DNA from: Hadesarchaea archaeon
GTDB lineage: Archaea; Hadarchaeota; Hadarchaeia; Hadarchaeales; Hadarchaeaceae
DNA: 17,870 nucleotides
Reading direction: 5' to 3'
Assembly (NCBI GenBank): GCA_030615805.1
Contig: JAUWYN010000016.1
Span: forward strand, 1-17,870
In this document: positions 6,841 to 15,198 of the stretch, in pieces
Position numbering within the stretch: the first letter of the stretch is position 1
Layout of the letters: each line of letters starts with the position of its first letter
Program-made: the position numbers and the translations under genes
The notes under the pieces: model-generated
Told to the model about the DNA's origin: nothing
Seen by the model: only the letters and a program-made list of their open reading frames with translations
Database searches by the model: none

Positions 6841-9800
6841 AGTCACTTCGAGAGGCGATAGAGACAATTCACTCGAGGCACTCAGAATATATTGAAGCCA
6901 CCTATCACATAAGGCACCCCAGGTTAATCAAAGAAAGAAAAGAGATATTGAGCCAGCCAGGGACAGTAGCGACTTTACCTTGGATTGAAGCCACTCCCTC
7001 GTACCAAAATGGAGATCGGATTGAAAATATGGGTCTCCCATCCCCAGTTAAGGATCTGCTGTTGAAGTACAACTCTGAGAATCTGGGTGTGTTTAATCCA
7101 CTCTATGCACATCAAGTCAATGCACTTAAAGAGTTCTTTAACCAGAAAAAAGATTTGGTAGTTTCAACGGGCACAGGTTCCGGTAAAACCGAAATTTTCA
7201 TCTATTCCATCCTTGGCATGCTGGCCCTCGAGGGTGCCAGAGGTCGTTCCCCCTTGCAGCGAGGGATGCGGGCCATTATCCTGTATCCGATGAACGCACT
7301 TGTTAGTGACCAGTTATCCAGACTCAGGAGAACTATTGGAAGTGAAAGGCCTGCCGAGATACTGAAAGAAATGTTTGGGCGAACAGTGCAATTTGGCATG
7401 TACACAAGCCGCACCCCCTATCACGGAACATACAATCCTGATAAGAATAATCGACGCGTGAAGCCTGCTATCGGCTACTTCTCCAAACTTGCATCTGACC
7501 CTGAGAAAGTAGCACTATTCAGAGAACTGAATAACCGAGGAAGAGTGCCTGCCAAGGACTTGGTGGGCTTTGCGAGTGGGCCTCGCGATTCGAGATACAA
7601 AACCCAGCCAAGAGATCGGGAACTATTTACGCGTCAGGAGATGCACTCGCCCAATGAGTATGGTGGGACCCCGGACATTCTCATTACGAACTATTCGATG
7701 CTTGAGTATATGCTCCTTAGACCGATTGAGCAGCCACTCTTTGAAACCACTCGTAAGTGGCTTGATATGGATCCAGAAAACCAACTGATTTTAGTCATTG
7801 ATGAGGCACACTTGTACAGAGGGGCGCAAGGCGCCGAAGTGGCAATGCTTATACGCCGTTTGATTCAACACCTCGGGATAGGCCGTGACAGAGTTCGATG
7901 TATATTAACCAGCGCAACTTTAGGGAGTCCAGAAAGTGCCCTGAAAAATGGTAAAGGCTTCGCGAGCAAGCTAACCGCAGGAAAGGAGGACGATTTCTCA
8001 GTAATACTGGAGAAGCGGAGGGAACTCGGTGGAAAGCCCCCACTGCCCACCGCCTTGGGCAGGGCTCTACTTTCTGTATCGAGCGACCTTAAACCTACAT
8101 CGCTTACGGACCTCGCAAACTACTTCGGCTGGAAGCTTCCTTTGCCAAGTGATGGAGAAGAGCTACGGATTTTCCTGGGACAGAAACTAATTGGCACTGA
8201 GGAGTTCAAGACGCTTTACGATGTTTTAGCAAAGAAACCTACAACCGTGGATGACGCAGGAAAGAGGCTATTTCCCGAACTAAGTAAGGATGAGCAAATC
8301 GCGGCCGTTCTGAACTTCGCCCTCGTCGCCACAGCTGCTCGCCTAGAACGAAGTGGCGCAGGAGTAACCGATTCTCCATTGCTACCGGTTCGCCTTCACC
8401 TAATGTATCGTGGACTTCCGCCACAGTATGTGTGTGTTAACCCTGAATGTAGTGGGCAACGTGCGAATGAGGACGCACATATACTGGGGACAATTTTTCT
8501 TGCCCCCATGTTGTCGTGTCCTCATTGTGGATCAAGAGTATTCGAGTTGCTTACACATAGGACCTGTGGAGCTGCGTATCTGAAAGCGTTCGTTGATCCT
8601 AGATCCTCTCTATTTCCCCGTTTTCTTTGGGGTCACGATGAGTCGGGCAATCTGCAGGAAGTGCATTTATTAATGGAGGAGCCCCGTAGGGACCCGGATC
8701 CCTCTAGTAGCAATGTTCCGCTTTTTGATTTAATCTCGCCAAAATACATAGACAAGAAGACCGGCTACTTGCTAGATTCCCTTCCACACGAAGATCCGTC
8801 CAGATATGTTCAATGCTGGTGGTCACCCGGCGAAGGTGGCACCCCTGCCTTGATCAAGAAAAGAAAGAAGGGGAGCAAACCGATGCTAGATAGGAATTTT
8901 GCATGGAGCTGGCCTCGTTGTTACGCTTGCGGCATCCGTGAGAGGCGTTGGAAAGGACTCACAAAAATCATGGACTTGGAAACTAAAGGTGAGGACCCAT
9001 TCGCTAACATCGTAAAGACCCTTTTTTATATTCAGCCCCCAGCGAAAGCCGTAACAGAGGAACTCGCTAGAAGGTTGCCGAACAAAGGAAAGAAGGTTCT
9101 GTGTTTCTCGGACGGTCGTCAGAAAGCAGCTCGGTTGGCGAGGGACCTACAAAGAGCTGTTGAGAATGATTCGTTTAGGGAGTTACTGGTTCTCGCCGCG
9201 GCTAACGCGGGGGATGACAAACCTCTCGACACGCTTTTTGCACACATGGTCATCGCCACAAAGAATCACAACATCTGCTTGTTCGACGATGGAGATGGAA
9301 GAGAGGGCGGAGGCGATTACGATGGCTCTAGGTTCATGTTCCTAACTGCGCAAAAACATGTGTCCAGAATCATAAAAGATTTTGATTTAAGGGATGAGAT
9401 GGAACTTCTGGAGGATAAGGGGGCGAGGAGAGAGCTAGATGGGATGAAGCCCAGACAGTACAATCAGAAACTTCTTCGTACTCTCGGAGATCCTAACTTT
9501 TCTGTGAAGGCGGCGTTGATTGGTTACGTCGCGCCGTTGAGCGGAACCCTACAAAGGATTCAGAGCCTCAATGAGAGTCTCGAACTAGGCCTAGTTCGCA
9601 GCATTGTGTTGGCTGTGATTGAGAATGCGCTGGAACTCCGGGCTCTCGATCCCAGGATCTCTGAAGAAGACAGGCACATAAGTAGGAGAACTATCACTAT
9701 GCCGAGAGGGTGGTCAGATGGGGAAGGGCTGACCTTAGTTACGATTATTCCAGAGAAGAAAATGAAAAAACCACTCAAGGAACATTTTCACATCACTGAT

Positions 9801-12401
9801 GACCAAATCTCTAGGCTTGTAGCTTCGATGCGCAGGGGGGGACCGCAGGGGGAGGAACCACTCTTCGTCATGGAAAACGGTCGTCTGTGGCTAAACCCTG
9901 CCGCTGTAACATTGAAAGTTGCATTTTCTGAAGATTGGGAGCAGTGTCGGGGATGTGGCCGGTTCAGTGCGTACTCCTATGATGGCAAGTGTCCTGATTT
10001 TGAATGCATAGGGGAAATGGTACCAGTTTCTAGTAGCGACTTGTACACGAAAACTCGGAAGAGTTACCTGAGAAAACCAATTTCGGAGATTTTAGAGAAA
10101 AAGCGCGAACCCTTCACTCTGAGATCCGAAGAACACACAGCCCAACTAACGGCGAAGGACATCACGGCGGTGTTCGGGCGCGCCGAGAAATATGAGCTAC
10201 TCTTTCAGGATGTGCTTGTGGGTGACATTGAGGATGAACAACCAATTGATGTCTTGAGCTGTACAACCACTATGGAGGTGGGCATCGACATCGGTATCCT
10301 GACTGCGGTCGCACTACGAACAGTCCCCCCGAGACCGGACAACTATCAACAAAGATCTGGCAGGGCTGGAAGGCGGGGAAGAGCTCTTTCAGTAACAGTC
10401 ACATTCGCTGACAACTCACCATACGAGACATTCATATTTCAGAACCCTCACAAGATCGTGGGGGCGGATCCCGGAACCCCAACCATTTATGTACAGAACA
10501 CGAAGATTGCCGAACGCCATATTAATGCATCACTCATCCAGGCCTTCTTTCAGCGTCCCACAGGAGCCGTTGGGTCGTCAGCAGCAGAGGATGCCAAAGC
10601 TTGGAATGTCTTTGAATCATTAGGCACCTCGTACTCCTTTTTTGTCGAGAAGGGTCCTTATTCGTTGGAAGATTTCGAGAAGTGGGTATCTTCCGAAATA
10701 ATACGGAACTCACACGGATTGGCGGATAAACTTGATCGCCTCTTCCCCCCAGAGTTAGCTTCTAATCTTCAATATGGATCCGAACCAGACTGGAGAAGAA
10801 AGTTCATTACTGAGACAAGTACTCGTTTTGTAGAGGTGCTGAAAAAGAAACGCGATGTAGGCAATTGGTCAAAGGAACCTGATGAGGACGACAATCTACT
10901 TTCGAATCTCCTAGATGCAGCACTCCTCCCTACTTTTAGCTTCCCCATAGATCTCTGCGCATTTGTGGTTAGAGATAAAGACAAAAAGAGGGGGCGAGTT
11001 GTAAACAGATACGAGATGACTCAGGACCTAGCACAAGCACTCTCTGAATATGTCCCGGGTCGGGAGATAGTAGTTGACAAACACACCTTCATCTCTTACG
11101 GGCTATACTTCCCAATGACAAATGATTTCGTGAATAGGGCTAGAGTCGTCCCTTGGGACTCGTTGCATTGGCTTAACTTCTGCAAATGCGGGGCGATAAT
11201 TGACAACGACAAAGAAGCTTTGTCCGCAAAGAAGGCGCGGTGTAAGGTGTGCAATAGATTCACCATAGAATCAATACTCCGCCTCCGGCCAAAGGGGTTC
11301 GCTCCAAGAGTCAGACAGACCTCCGGAGCATTCGAGGGTGGAGAACAGGCGCGGGAACGCGTTTATGCAACGCGTGCGTCTTTTCCAGTTCCCGTCATGC
11401 CAGCACCCCCTAAAGGGGCCACCGAGAGCCAGATATCGAAGGTAGCTGAGATTCGGAGACTACCTAACCAAAAACTTGTGGTTGCTAACTATGGGCCCGA
11501 TAGAGGAGGGTTTACAGTATGCAGGGAATGTGGAGCAGTATCTTTAACGGGAGACATGCCAAGACCACATGACCGGCCCTATCAAATTGATATCTGGCAA
11601 ATGAAGGGCCAGAAAAGACAATGTTCGGGTTCTAGTGTTCAAGTCGCCTTCGCTTTTGATTTCCAGACAGATCTTGCAATTTTGGGCGTGACTGCTCGAA
11701 GCCCACTTGATTTCGCGTTCGACTCGGATTGGTTCCGAGGAGCTGCTTTGTCTCTGACTGAGGCGCTTGTCCTTGGGGCAACCAGAGCACTCAATATCCA
11801 GAGCTCAGAGCTTGCAGGCAACTGGAGGGTAGTGCCAAAGTATGAGGGTGACCCGCCGGAAGTCAAGGGGCACTTTGAGTTTTACCTTTATGATACCACC
11901 CCTGGGGGCGCGGGGTTCGCTGCTATGGCGGCAGCGGACTTTCCGAAGGTAATTGAGGAAGCGAGAAGTATCTTAGAGGGTTGTGATTGTGGCGCTTCAT
12001 GTCACAAGTGTATCCGAACTTACGAGAACAGAATCCATCACAGAATCCTCAACAGGTTTGATGCTCTAAGTTTGCTGAAATACGCACTCACCGGCACTGT
12101 ACCTCCTTTGAAGGACGAACATGCGGAAGAACTCCTTTCATATGTAGAGTCAGCACTATCCCTGCGTGATTCTTCGGCTGTCATGAATAAACGGGAAGGA
12201 AGTTTGCAGGTCTCGAGAAACGACAAAATCATCGAAGTTACCGTTAGGCCGGCTCTCAGAGAGAGCGAGTCATATCTGACACCAGGAACTCCTGGAAAAA
12301 AGCAAGAGACATCATCTCCACTGAAAATGGAGTTCACAGACTACGACATCCTTCACAATCTCCCCATGGTTGTGGAGAGGATACTAGATGCCGGCCGATA
12401 A
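6837..12401 (+). CDS. druE: DruE, large DEAH helicase with zinc clusters and DUF1998-type C-terminus
   Basis: An 1854-residue superfamily 2 helicase, the size expected of Druantia DruE. Motif I is GTGSGKT (112-118), motif II DEAH (322-325), motif III SAT (359-361). A second RecA-like domain has VLCFSDGRQKAARLARDL, then TTTMEVGIDIG, and motif VI QRSGRAGRR (1172-1180). Cysteine pairs that could bind zinc lie at C533/C538 with C561/C564, C1037/C1040 with C1052/C1056, C1449/C1451 with C1469/C1472, and C1562/C1565. The C-terminus shows TTPGGAGFA and C1716-x-C1718-x3-C1722-x2-C1725, typical of DUF1998 proteins. It should translocate on or unwind DNA with ATP. The start is a TTG in a TTGA overlap with the previous stop, with GAGGGTGG just upstream. 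A longer start would run back into the previous gene. All core motifs are intact. Confidence 0.93.
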   Translation: MKSLREAIETIHSRHSEYIEATYHIRHPRLIKERKEILSQPGTVATLPWIEATPSYQNGDRIENMGLPSPVKDLLLKYNSENLGVFNPLYAHQVNALKEFFNQKKDLVVSTGTGSGKTEIFIYSILGMLALEGARGRSPLQRGMRAIILYPMNALVSDQLSRLRRTIGSERPAEILKEMFGRTVQFGMYTSRTPYHGTYNPDKNNRRVKPAIGYFSKLASDPEKVALFRELNNRGRVPAKDLVGFASGPRDSRYKTQPRDRELFTRQEMHSPNEYGGTPDILITNYSMLEYMLLRPIEQPLFETTRKWLDMDPENQLILVIDEAHLYRGAQGAEVAMLIRRLIQHLGIGRDRVRCILTSATLGSPESALKNGKGFASKLTAGKEDDFSVILEKRRELGGKPPLPTALGRALLSVSSDLKPTSLTDLANYFGWKLPLPSDGEELRIFLGQKLIGTEEFKTLYDVLAKKPTTVDDAGKRLFPELSKDEQIAAVLNFALVATAARLERSGAGVTDSPLLPVRLHLMYRGLPPQYVCVNPECSGQRANEDAHILGTIFLAPMLSCPHCGSRVFELLTHRTCGAAYLKAFVDPRSSLFPRFLWGHDESGNLQEVHLLMEEPRRDPDPSSSNVPLFDLISPKYIDKKTGYLLDSLPHEDPSRYVQCWWSPGEGGTPALIKKRKKGSKPMLDRNFAWSWPRCYACGIRERRWKGLTKIMDLETKGEDPFANIVKTLFYIQPPAKAVTEELARRLPNKGKKVLCFSDGRQKAARLARDLQRAVENDSFRELLVLAAANAGDDKPLDTLFAHMVIATKNHNICLFDDGDGREGGGDYDGSRFMFLTAQKHVSRIIKDFDLRDEMELLEDKGARRELDGMKPRQYNQKLLRTLGDPNFSVKAALIGYVAPLSGTLQRIQSLNESLELGLVRSIVLAVIENALELRALDPRISEEDRHISRRTITMPRGWSDGEGLTLVTIIPEKKMKKPLKEHFHITDDQISRLVASMRRGGPQGEEPLFVMENGRLWLNPAAVTLKVAFSEDWEQCRGCGRFSAYSYDGKCPDFECIGEMVPVSSSDLYTKTRKSYLRKPISEILEKKREPFTLRSEEHTAQLTAKDITAVFGRAEKYELLFQDVLVGDIEDEQPIDVLSCTTTMEVGIDIGILTAVALRTVPPRPDNYQQRSGRAGRRGRALSVTVTFADNSPYETFIFQNPHKIVGADPGTPTIYVQNTKIAERHINASLIQAFFQRPTGAVGSSAAEDAKAWNVFESLGTSYSFFVEKGPYSLEDFEKWVSSEIIRNSHGLADKLDRLFPPELASNLQYGSEPDWRRKFITETSTRFVEVLKKKRDVGNWSKEPDEDDNLLSNLLDAALLPTFSFPIDLCAFVVRDKDKKRGRVVNRYEMTQDLAQALSEYVPGREIVVDKHTFISYGLYFPMTNDFVNRARVVPWDSLHWLNFCKCGAIIDNDKEALSAKKARCKVCNRFTIESILRLRPKGFAPRVRQTSGAFEGGEQARERVYATRASFPVPVMPAPPKGATESQISKVAEIRRLPNQKLVVANYGPDRGGFTVCRECGAVSLTGDMPRPHDRPYQIDIWQMKGQKRQCSGSSVQVAFAFDFQTDLAILGVTARSPLDFAFDSDWFRGAALSLTEALVLGATRALNIQSSELAGNWRVVPKYEGDPPEVKGHFEFYLYDTTPGGAGFAAMAAADFPKVIEEARSILEGCDCGASCHKCIRTYENRIHHRILNRFDALSLLKYALTGTVPPLKDEHAEELLSYVESALSLRDSSAVMNKREGSLQVSRNDKIIEVTVRPALRESESYLTPGTPGKKQETSSPLKMEFTDYDILHNLPMVVERILDAGR

Positions 12402-13227
12402 TTCGCCACAGACCTTAAAATGGAGATGGTCTTATAGTCGGTCAAATTCACTCGCATCATGCCCAACTGCATTCAGATTCGGTTTGACTCCAAGAAACCG
12501 ACCAAGAGCAAGAATCAACCTTTCTGTCTTAGTTGGAGTAGCAGTACACCAAGCGATAGCGAAGGAAATCGATAAATGGGCCCGCGGGGAACTAGTCTCT
12601 GATACTGCTGCCCAAATGAGCGCGCGGAATATTATTCAAAGTATCTGGAAAGACCGGTGGAACTCCATCATTGAGATTGCTAATGGATTCGAAGAAGAAG
12701 AATCAAAGCTTGATTTCTTCCAACGAGTAGCTAAGAATAGATTGAAACGTTTTTTTACCATGATATGGCCCCAATTTTCCCATATGCGCCATGAACTGCA
12801 TGAAGAACCGCGAAAGTTCCAACTCGATGGAATACGGATAGCTGTTAAAGTGGATTTAGCTTGTTGGACTCCCTCCGACGGTCTAGCCATTGTAGACTGG
12901 AAAACCGGCGGCAGAGATACTGGGTTACGCGAGAGAGTTCAACTGGCCGTGTACGCTCTATGGGCACATAAACAAATGGGGCTAAGCTTGGACCGGATTT
13001 TGCCCATGATCGTACGCCTGAAATCAGGGGAAATAGTCCGCTACCAAGTGGTCGACGCCGACTTAGAGTACGTTAAGGAGATCATAGACTCAGACATAAG
13101 GATAGTCAGTGAGTATAGTCAATCAGAGTTCCCCGTTTCTCCAGAATACAATAAGTGTATGTCGTGCCTATATCACCACAAATGTTCAGCTGGGATGAAC
13201 GAGGTTGACTTATCACCCGGCAGGTGA
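12388..13227 (+). CDS. Cas4/RecB-like Fe-S PD-(D/E)XK nuclease, last gene of the Druantia operon
   Basis: A 279-residue nuclease of the PD-(D/E)XK (RecB/Cas4) fold. The N-terminal motif is SYSRSNSLASCPTAFRF with C25. H54 lies in GVAVHQAI, D156 in VKVDLACW, D170-x-K172 in LAIVDWKTGG, and Q185/Y189 in VQLAVYAL. The C-terminus has C257-x2-C260-x5-C266, which with C25 makes the four-cysteine set that holds a 4Fe-4S cluster in Cas4 and AddB. It should cut DNA, probably from ends, with a divalent metal. The gene overlaps druE by 14 bases and has GGAGAGG at 12374-12380 before its ATG. No cas1, cas2 or CRISPR array is present, so it belongs to the defence operon rather than to spacer acquisition. Such a nuclease is not part of the five-gene type I operon as I know it. 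Confidence 0.85.
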   Translation: MPADNSPQTLKWRWSYSRSNSLASCPTAFRFGLTPRNRPRARINLSVLVGVAVHQAIAKEIDKWARGELVSDTAAQMSARNIIQSIWKDRWNSIIEIANGFEEEESKLDFFQRVAKNRLKRFFTMIWPQFSHMRHELHEEPRKFQLDGIRIAVKVDLACWTPSDGLAIVDWKTGGRDTGLRERVQLAVYALWAHKQMGLSLDRILPMIVRLKSGEIVRYQVVDADLEYVKEIIDSDIRIVSEYSQSEFPVSPEYNKCMSCLYHHKCSAGMNEVDLSPGR

Positions 13228-13418
13228 CTAAATAACCCGATTGTAAAGGCAAATCCGCAGCCTCCGCAGGTGTATTTCCATCTAGTTGGTCCTGTTGCAT
13301 TATCGGGGCGTGATTTGGGGTGGTGCAATTCAGGACTTCTTCAAAGGAAAAAGCGATTTGGTAGCGGGCCCCTTCGGGAAGCGTGAAACGTTTATTTATC
13401 TCCCGCCTTTGGAAACGC

Positions 13419-13475
13419 AAAAATTAACAAAAATGCATCAAAATCGATGAAAATGATTGTTAAAAGTGAAGAAAA
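13419..13475. other. Phased A-tracts (probable curved DNA)
   Basis: Six A4-A5 tracts have centres at about 13421, 13431, 13441.5, 13451.5, 13463.5 and 13473.5, so spacing is 10, 10.5, 10, 12 and 10 bases. This matches the helical repeat and predicts intrinsic bending. More tracts continue less regularly to ~13598 (for example 13529-13533, 13568-13572, 13589-13592). Confidence 0.6.
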
Positions 13476-13532
13476 GCCTTGATTTGGCTTACAAGATAAG
13501 AAACGAAAGTGAGCAAAAGTGCTGAAATAAAA

Positions 13533-13556
13533 ACAGTTAGCCAAGATCTTAACTGT
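13533..13556. repeat. Inverted repeat ACAGTTA/TAACTGT
   Basis: A perfect 7-base inverted repeat with a 10-base spacer lies inside the A-tract region. It could be an operator, a recombinase arm-type site or a weak hairpin. No nearby start codon indicates which. Confidence 0.4.
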
Positions 13557-13871
13557 CAAGTTTCGATAAAAACGTATCCAAATCGAATAAAATGGAAAGT
13601 GCAATTTTGCTGATTTGATATTAAAAGTTCTCAATCTTAACGATTTGGACGGATTGCGAAAATGCGCGAATTATCGAAGTTCGAGTTCCTTTCATCAGAA
13701 GTGTCCAAATTAAGGGCTTTGTTATCTTTTAATACACAAGTCTCTTTTATAAAGTTTTATCGGTCTTTTTTTAATTTTCCAAGTAGCTTTACGAATTTCG
13801 AGGAATAATAGGATGCCATTTCCAAAAAGAAGCCTTAATCTTCCTCCTTTTTTTAGCCAACACGTGGGATT

Positions 13872-13905
13872 GAAAAAATCAATTTTACAAAAATTGGCCT
13901 TTTTC
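13872..13905. repeat. Stem-loop, possible left-end hairpin of the tnpB element
   Basis: CAATTTT (13880-13886) pairs with AAAATTG (13890-13896) around ACA. Outside it GAAAAA (13872-13877) pairs with TTTTTC (13900-13905). A second small stem CCTTT/AAAGG with loop TTCG overlaps at 13898-13911. The tnpB TATA box begins about 30 bases later. Confidence 0.45.
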
Positions 13906-13937
13906 GAAAGGAGGCAGCAAAATCCCTTTCCAAAAGC

Positions 13938-13949
13938 TTTTTATATATT
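13938..13949 (+). promoter_or_regulatory. TATA box of tnpB
   Basis: TTTTTATATATT lies about 64 bases before the tnpB start and is the strongest TATA-like sequence in the window. The predicted transcription start is near 13970, giving a leader of roughly 38 bases. Confidence 0.5.
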
Positions 13950-13964
13950 ACTTTCGGTGACCTC
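13950..13964 (+). other. Possible attachment-site repeat, right copy
   Basis: ACTTTCGGTGACCTC matches the copy at 1631-1645 with one difference and is followed at 13980 by ATGGGT, as in the left copy. It lies between the tnpB TATA box and the tnpB start. If it is attR, the integrative element ends here and the tnpB body lies outside it. If it belongs to tnpB ends, both copies are transposon relics. Confidence 0.35.
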
Positions 13965-14007
13965 TCTCCCCGCAAAGTATGGGTGATTTGGATAATAGTA
14001 AATATTG

Positions 14008-15198
14008 ATGCAACTGACCTACCGATACAGGATTTACCCGTCGCGGGCGCAGGAGCAGAAGTTGCTTGCCACTCTCGACTCGTGCAGATGGCTCTACAAC
14101 CATTTCTTGGAGCGGCTGAATCGGAAGGAGAACGGCAAAACCCCGCGACGCTACAAGCTTCAGGCAACGCTACCGAAGCTGAAACGAGAGCGCCCCGAGC
14201 TGAAGCAGGTTCACTCGAAAGTCTTGCAGATGGTTCTCCACCAGCTCTACTCTAACCTCCGCTCCCTCGCCGAGCTGAAGCGAAACGGCAGGAAAGTCGG
14301 CAGGCTCCGCTTCAAGGGGCGGGGCTGGTTCAAGTCGTTCACTTACAACCAGTCGGGCTTCGGGGTCACCAAGGGGCGCGGGAAGCGTAGGGAACTGCGG
14401 CTGTCGAAGGTGGGTGCAATCCCGATTGTCTTGCATCGCGAACTGGATGGCGAGGTCAAGCAGGTTTGCATCAAGCGGGAGCGCTCGGGGAAGTGGTTCG
14501 CCTGCTTCAGCGTCGAGGTCGAGGAGTTGCAAAAAGCCGAGAAATTATCCAAGCCCGTCGGCATCGACCTCGGCATCGAACACTACATCGCCGACACCAA
14601 CGGCAACCTCGTCGGGCACCCGCACAACATCGTCAAGTCCGAATGGAAGCTGAAGCAGGAGCAGCGCAGACTTTCTCGCAAGAAGAAGGGATCGAGGAAT
14701 CGGGCGAAGCAGCGCGTCAGGCTGGCGCGGACGCACGAGCGGATTCGCAACCAGCGCCTCGACTTCCTCCACAAGCTCTCGCGCTGCTATGCCAATCACC
14801 ACGACCTCATCGCGGTCGAGGATCTGGCGGTGAAGGAGATGATGGAGTCGACGCACAACGGCAAAAATATAGCCGACTCCGCTTGGTCGAAGTTCCTCTT
14901 CATGCTCACCTACAAGGCCGAGCGAGCTGGTGGGTGGGTCGTGAGAGTCGAGCCGAGAGGGACGACGAGCAGGTGTTCGAGGTGTGGCGAGGTGGTCGAG
15001 AAGCCGCTCTGGGTGAGGGTGCATCGGTGCCCGAAGTGTGGTCTGGAGCTTGACCGCGACCTGAACGCCGCACGGAACATCCTTCAAGATGGTTTGAAGA
15101 AAATAGGTTGGGAGCCAGCCGAATTCGCGCCTGTGGAGATCGAGCCTCTACCCGCAAGGGCAAGCGCGGTCATCGAAACAGGAAGCCCCGCCCTTTAG
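14008..15198 (+). CDS. tnpB: TnpB, RNA-guided RuvC-like nuclease
   Basis: A 396-residue TnpB/OrfB protein, full length for the family. The N-terminus YRYRIYPSRAQEQKLLATLDSCRWLYNHF is the usual helix-turn-helix-like segment. The RuvC residues are D187 in GIDLGIEHYIADTNG, E271 in IAVEDLAVKEM and D351 in DRDLNAARN. The zinc ribbon has C323-x2-C326 and C341-x2-C344. All catalytic positions are present, so it is probably active. TnpB proteins cut DNA next to a target-adjacent motif using a guide RNA (omega RNA) made from the right end of the element. The ATG at 14008 follows a TTG by one codon; no Shine-Dalgarno is visible. The TAG stop is inside the right-end hairpin at 15196-15198. The third base is mostly G or C, unlike the defence operon. 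Confidence 0.95.
   Translation: MQLTYRYRIYPSRAQEQKLLATLDSCRWLYNHFLERLNRKENGKTPRRYKLQATLPKLKRERPELKQVHSKVLQMVLHQLYSNLRSLAELKRNGRKVGRLRFKGRGWFKSFTYNQSGFGVTKGRGKRRELRLSKVGAIPIVLHRELDGEVKQVCIKRERSGKWFACFSVEVEELQKAEKLSKPVGIDLGIEHYIADTNGNLVGHPHNIVKSEWKLKQEQRRLSRKKKGSRNRAKQRVRLARTHERIRNQRLDFLHKLSRCYANHHDLIAVEDLAVKEMMESTHNGKNIADSAWSKFLFMLTYKAERAGGWVVRVEPRGTTSRCSRCGEVVEKPLWVRVHRCPKCGLELDRDLNAARNILQDGLKKIGWEPAEFAPVEIEPLPARASAVIETGSPAL

Larger units (their letters stand above)
13228..13937. other. Gene-free AT-rich stretch after the Druantia operon
   Basis: About 710 bases with no convincing gene on either strand. The first ~160 bases are mixed in composition. From about 13385 the sequence becomes strongly AT-rich, with A-tracts spaced near one helical turn, an inverted repeat at 13533-13556, a long T-run at 13767-13773 and a stem-loop at 13872-13905. 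GTTTATTTATC near 13389 resembles a TATA box but no reading frame follows. No tRNA or CRISPR repeat was found. Confidence 0.6.

Noticed and set aside
13173..13340. Minus-strand frame with a zinc-ribbon-like KYTCGGCGFAF
   Set aside because: It has only one Cys pair, no ATG, no ribosome site, and much of it lies antisense to the nuclease gene. It may be a decayed fragment but cannot be supported.
13106..13420. 104-residue minus-strand frame overlapping the nuclease 3' end
   Set aside because: About 120 bases lie antisense to conserved nuclease codons including the Fe-S cysteines, there is no clear ribosome site, and residue use is not gene-like throughout.
13443..13525. C/D-box guide RNA (a GATGA-like C box and a CTGA D box)
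   Set aside because: The C box is imperfect, the internal C'/D' boxes are absent and the sequence between is dominated by phased A-tracts.
13392..13634. 80-residue Phe/Ile-rich minus-strand frame
   Set aside because: It is the reverse reading of the A-tract region, so its Phe/Leu content follows from base composition. No start signal supports it.
14170..15163. Several long frames on both strands within tnpB
   Set aside because: They are by-products of the high GC third positions of tnpB. They are Arg/Ala/Gln- or Ser/Pro-rich and lack motifs.
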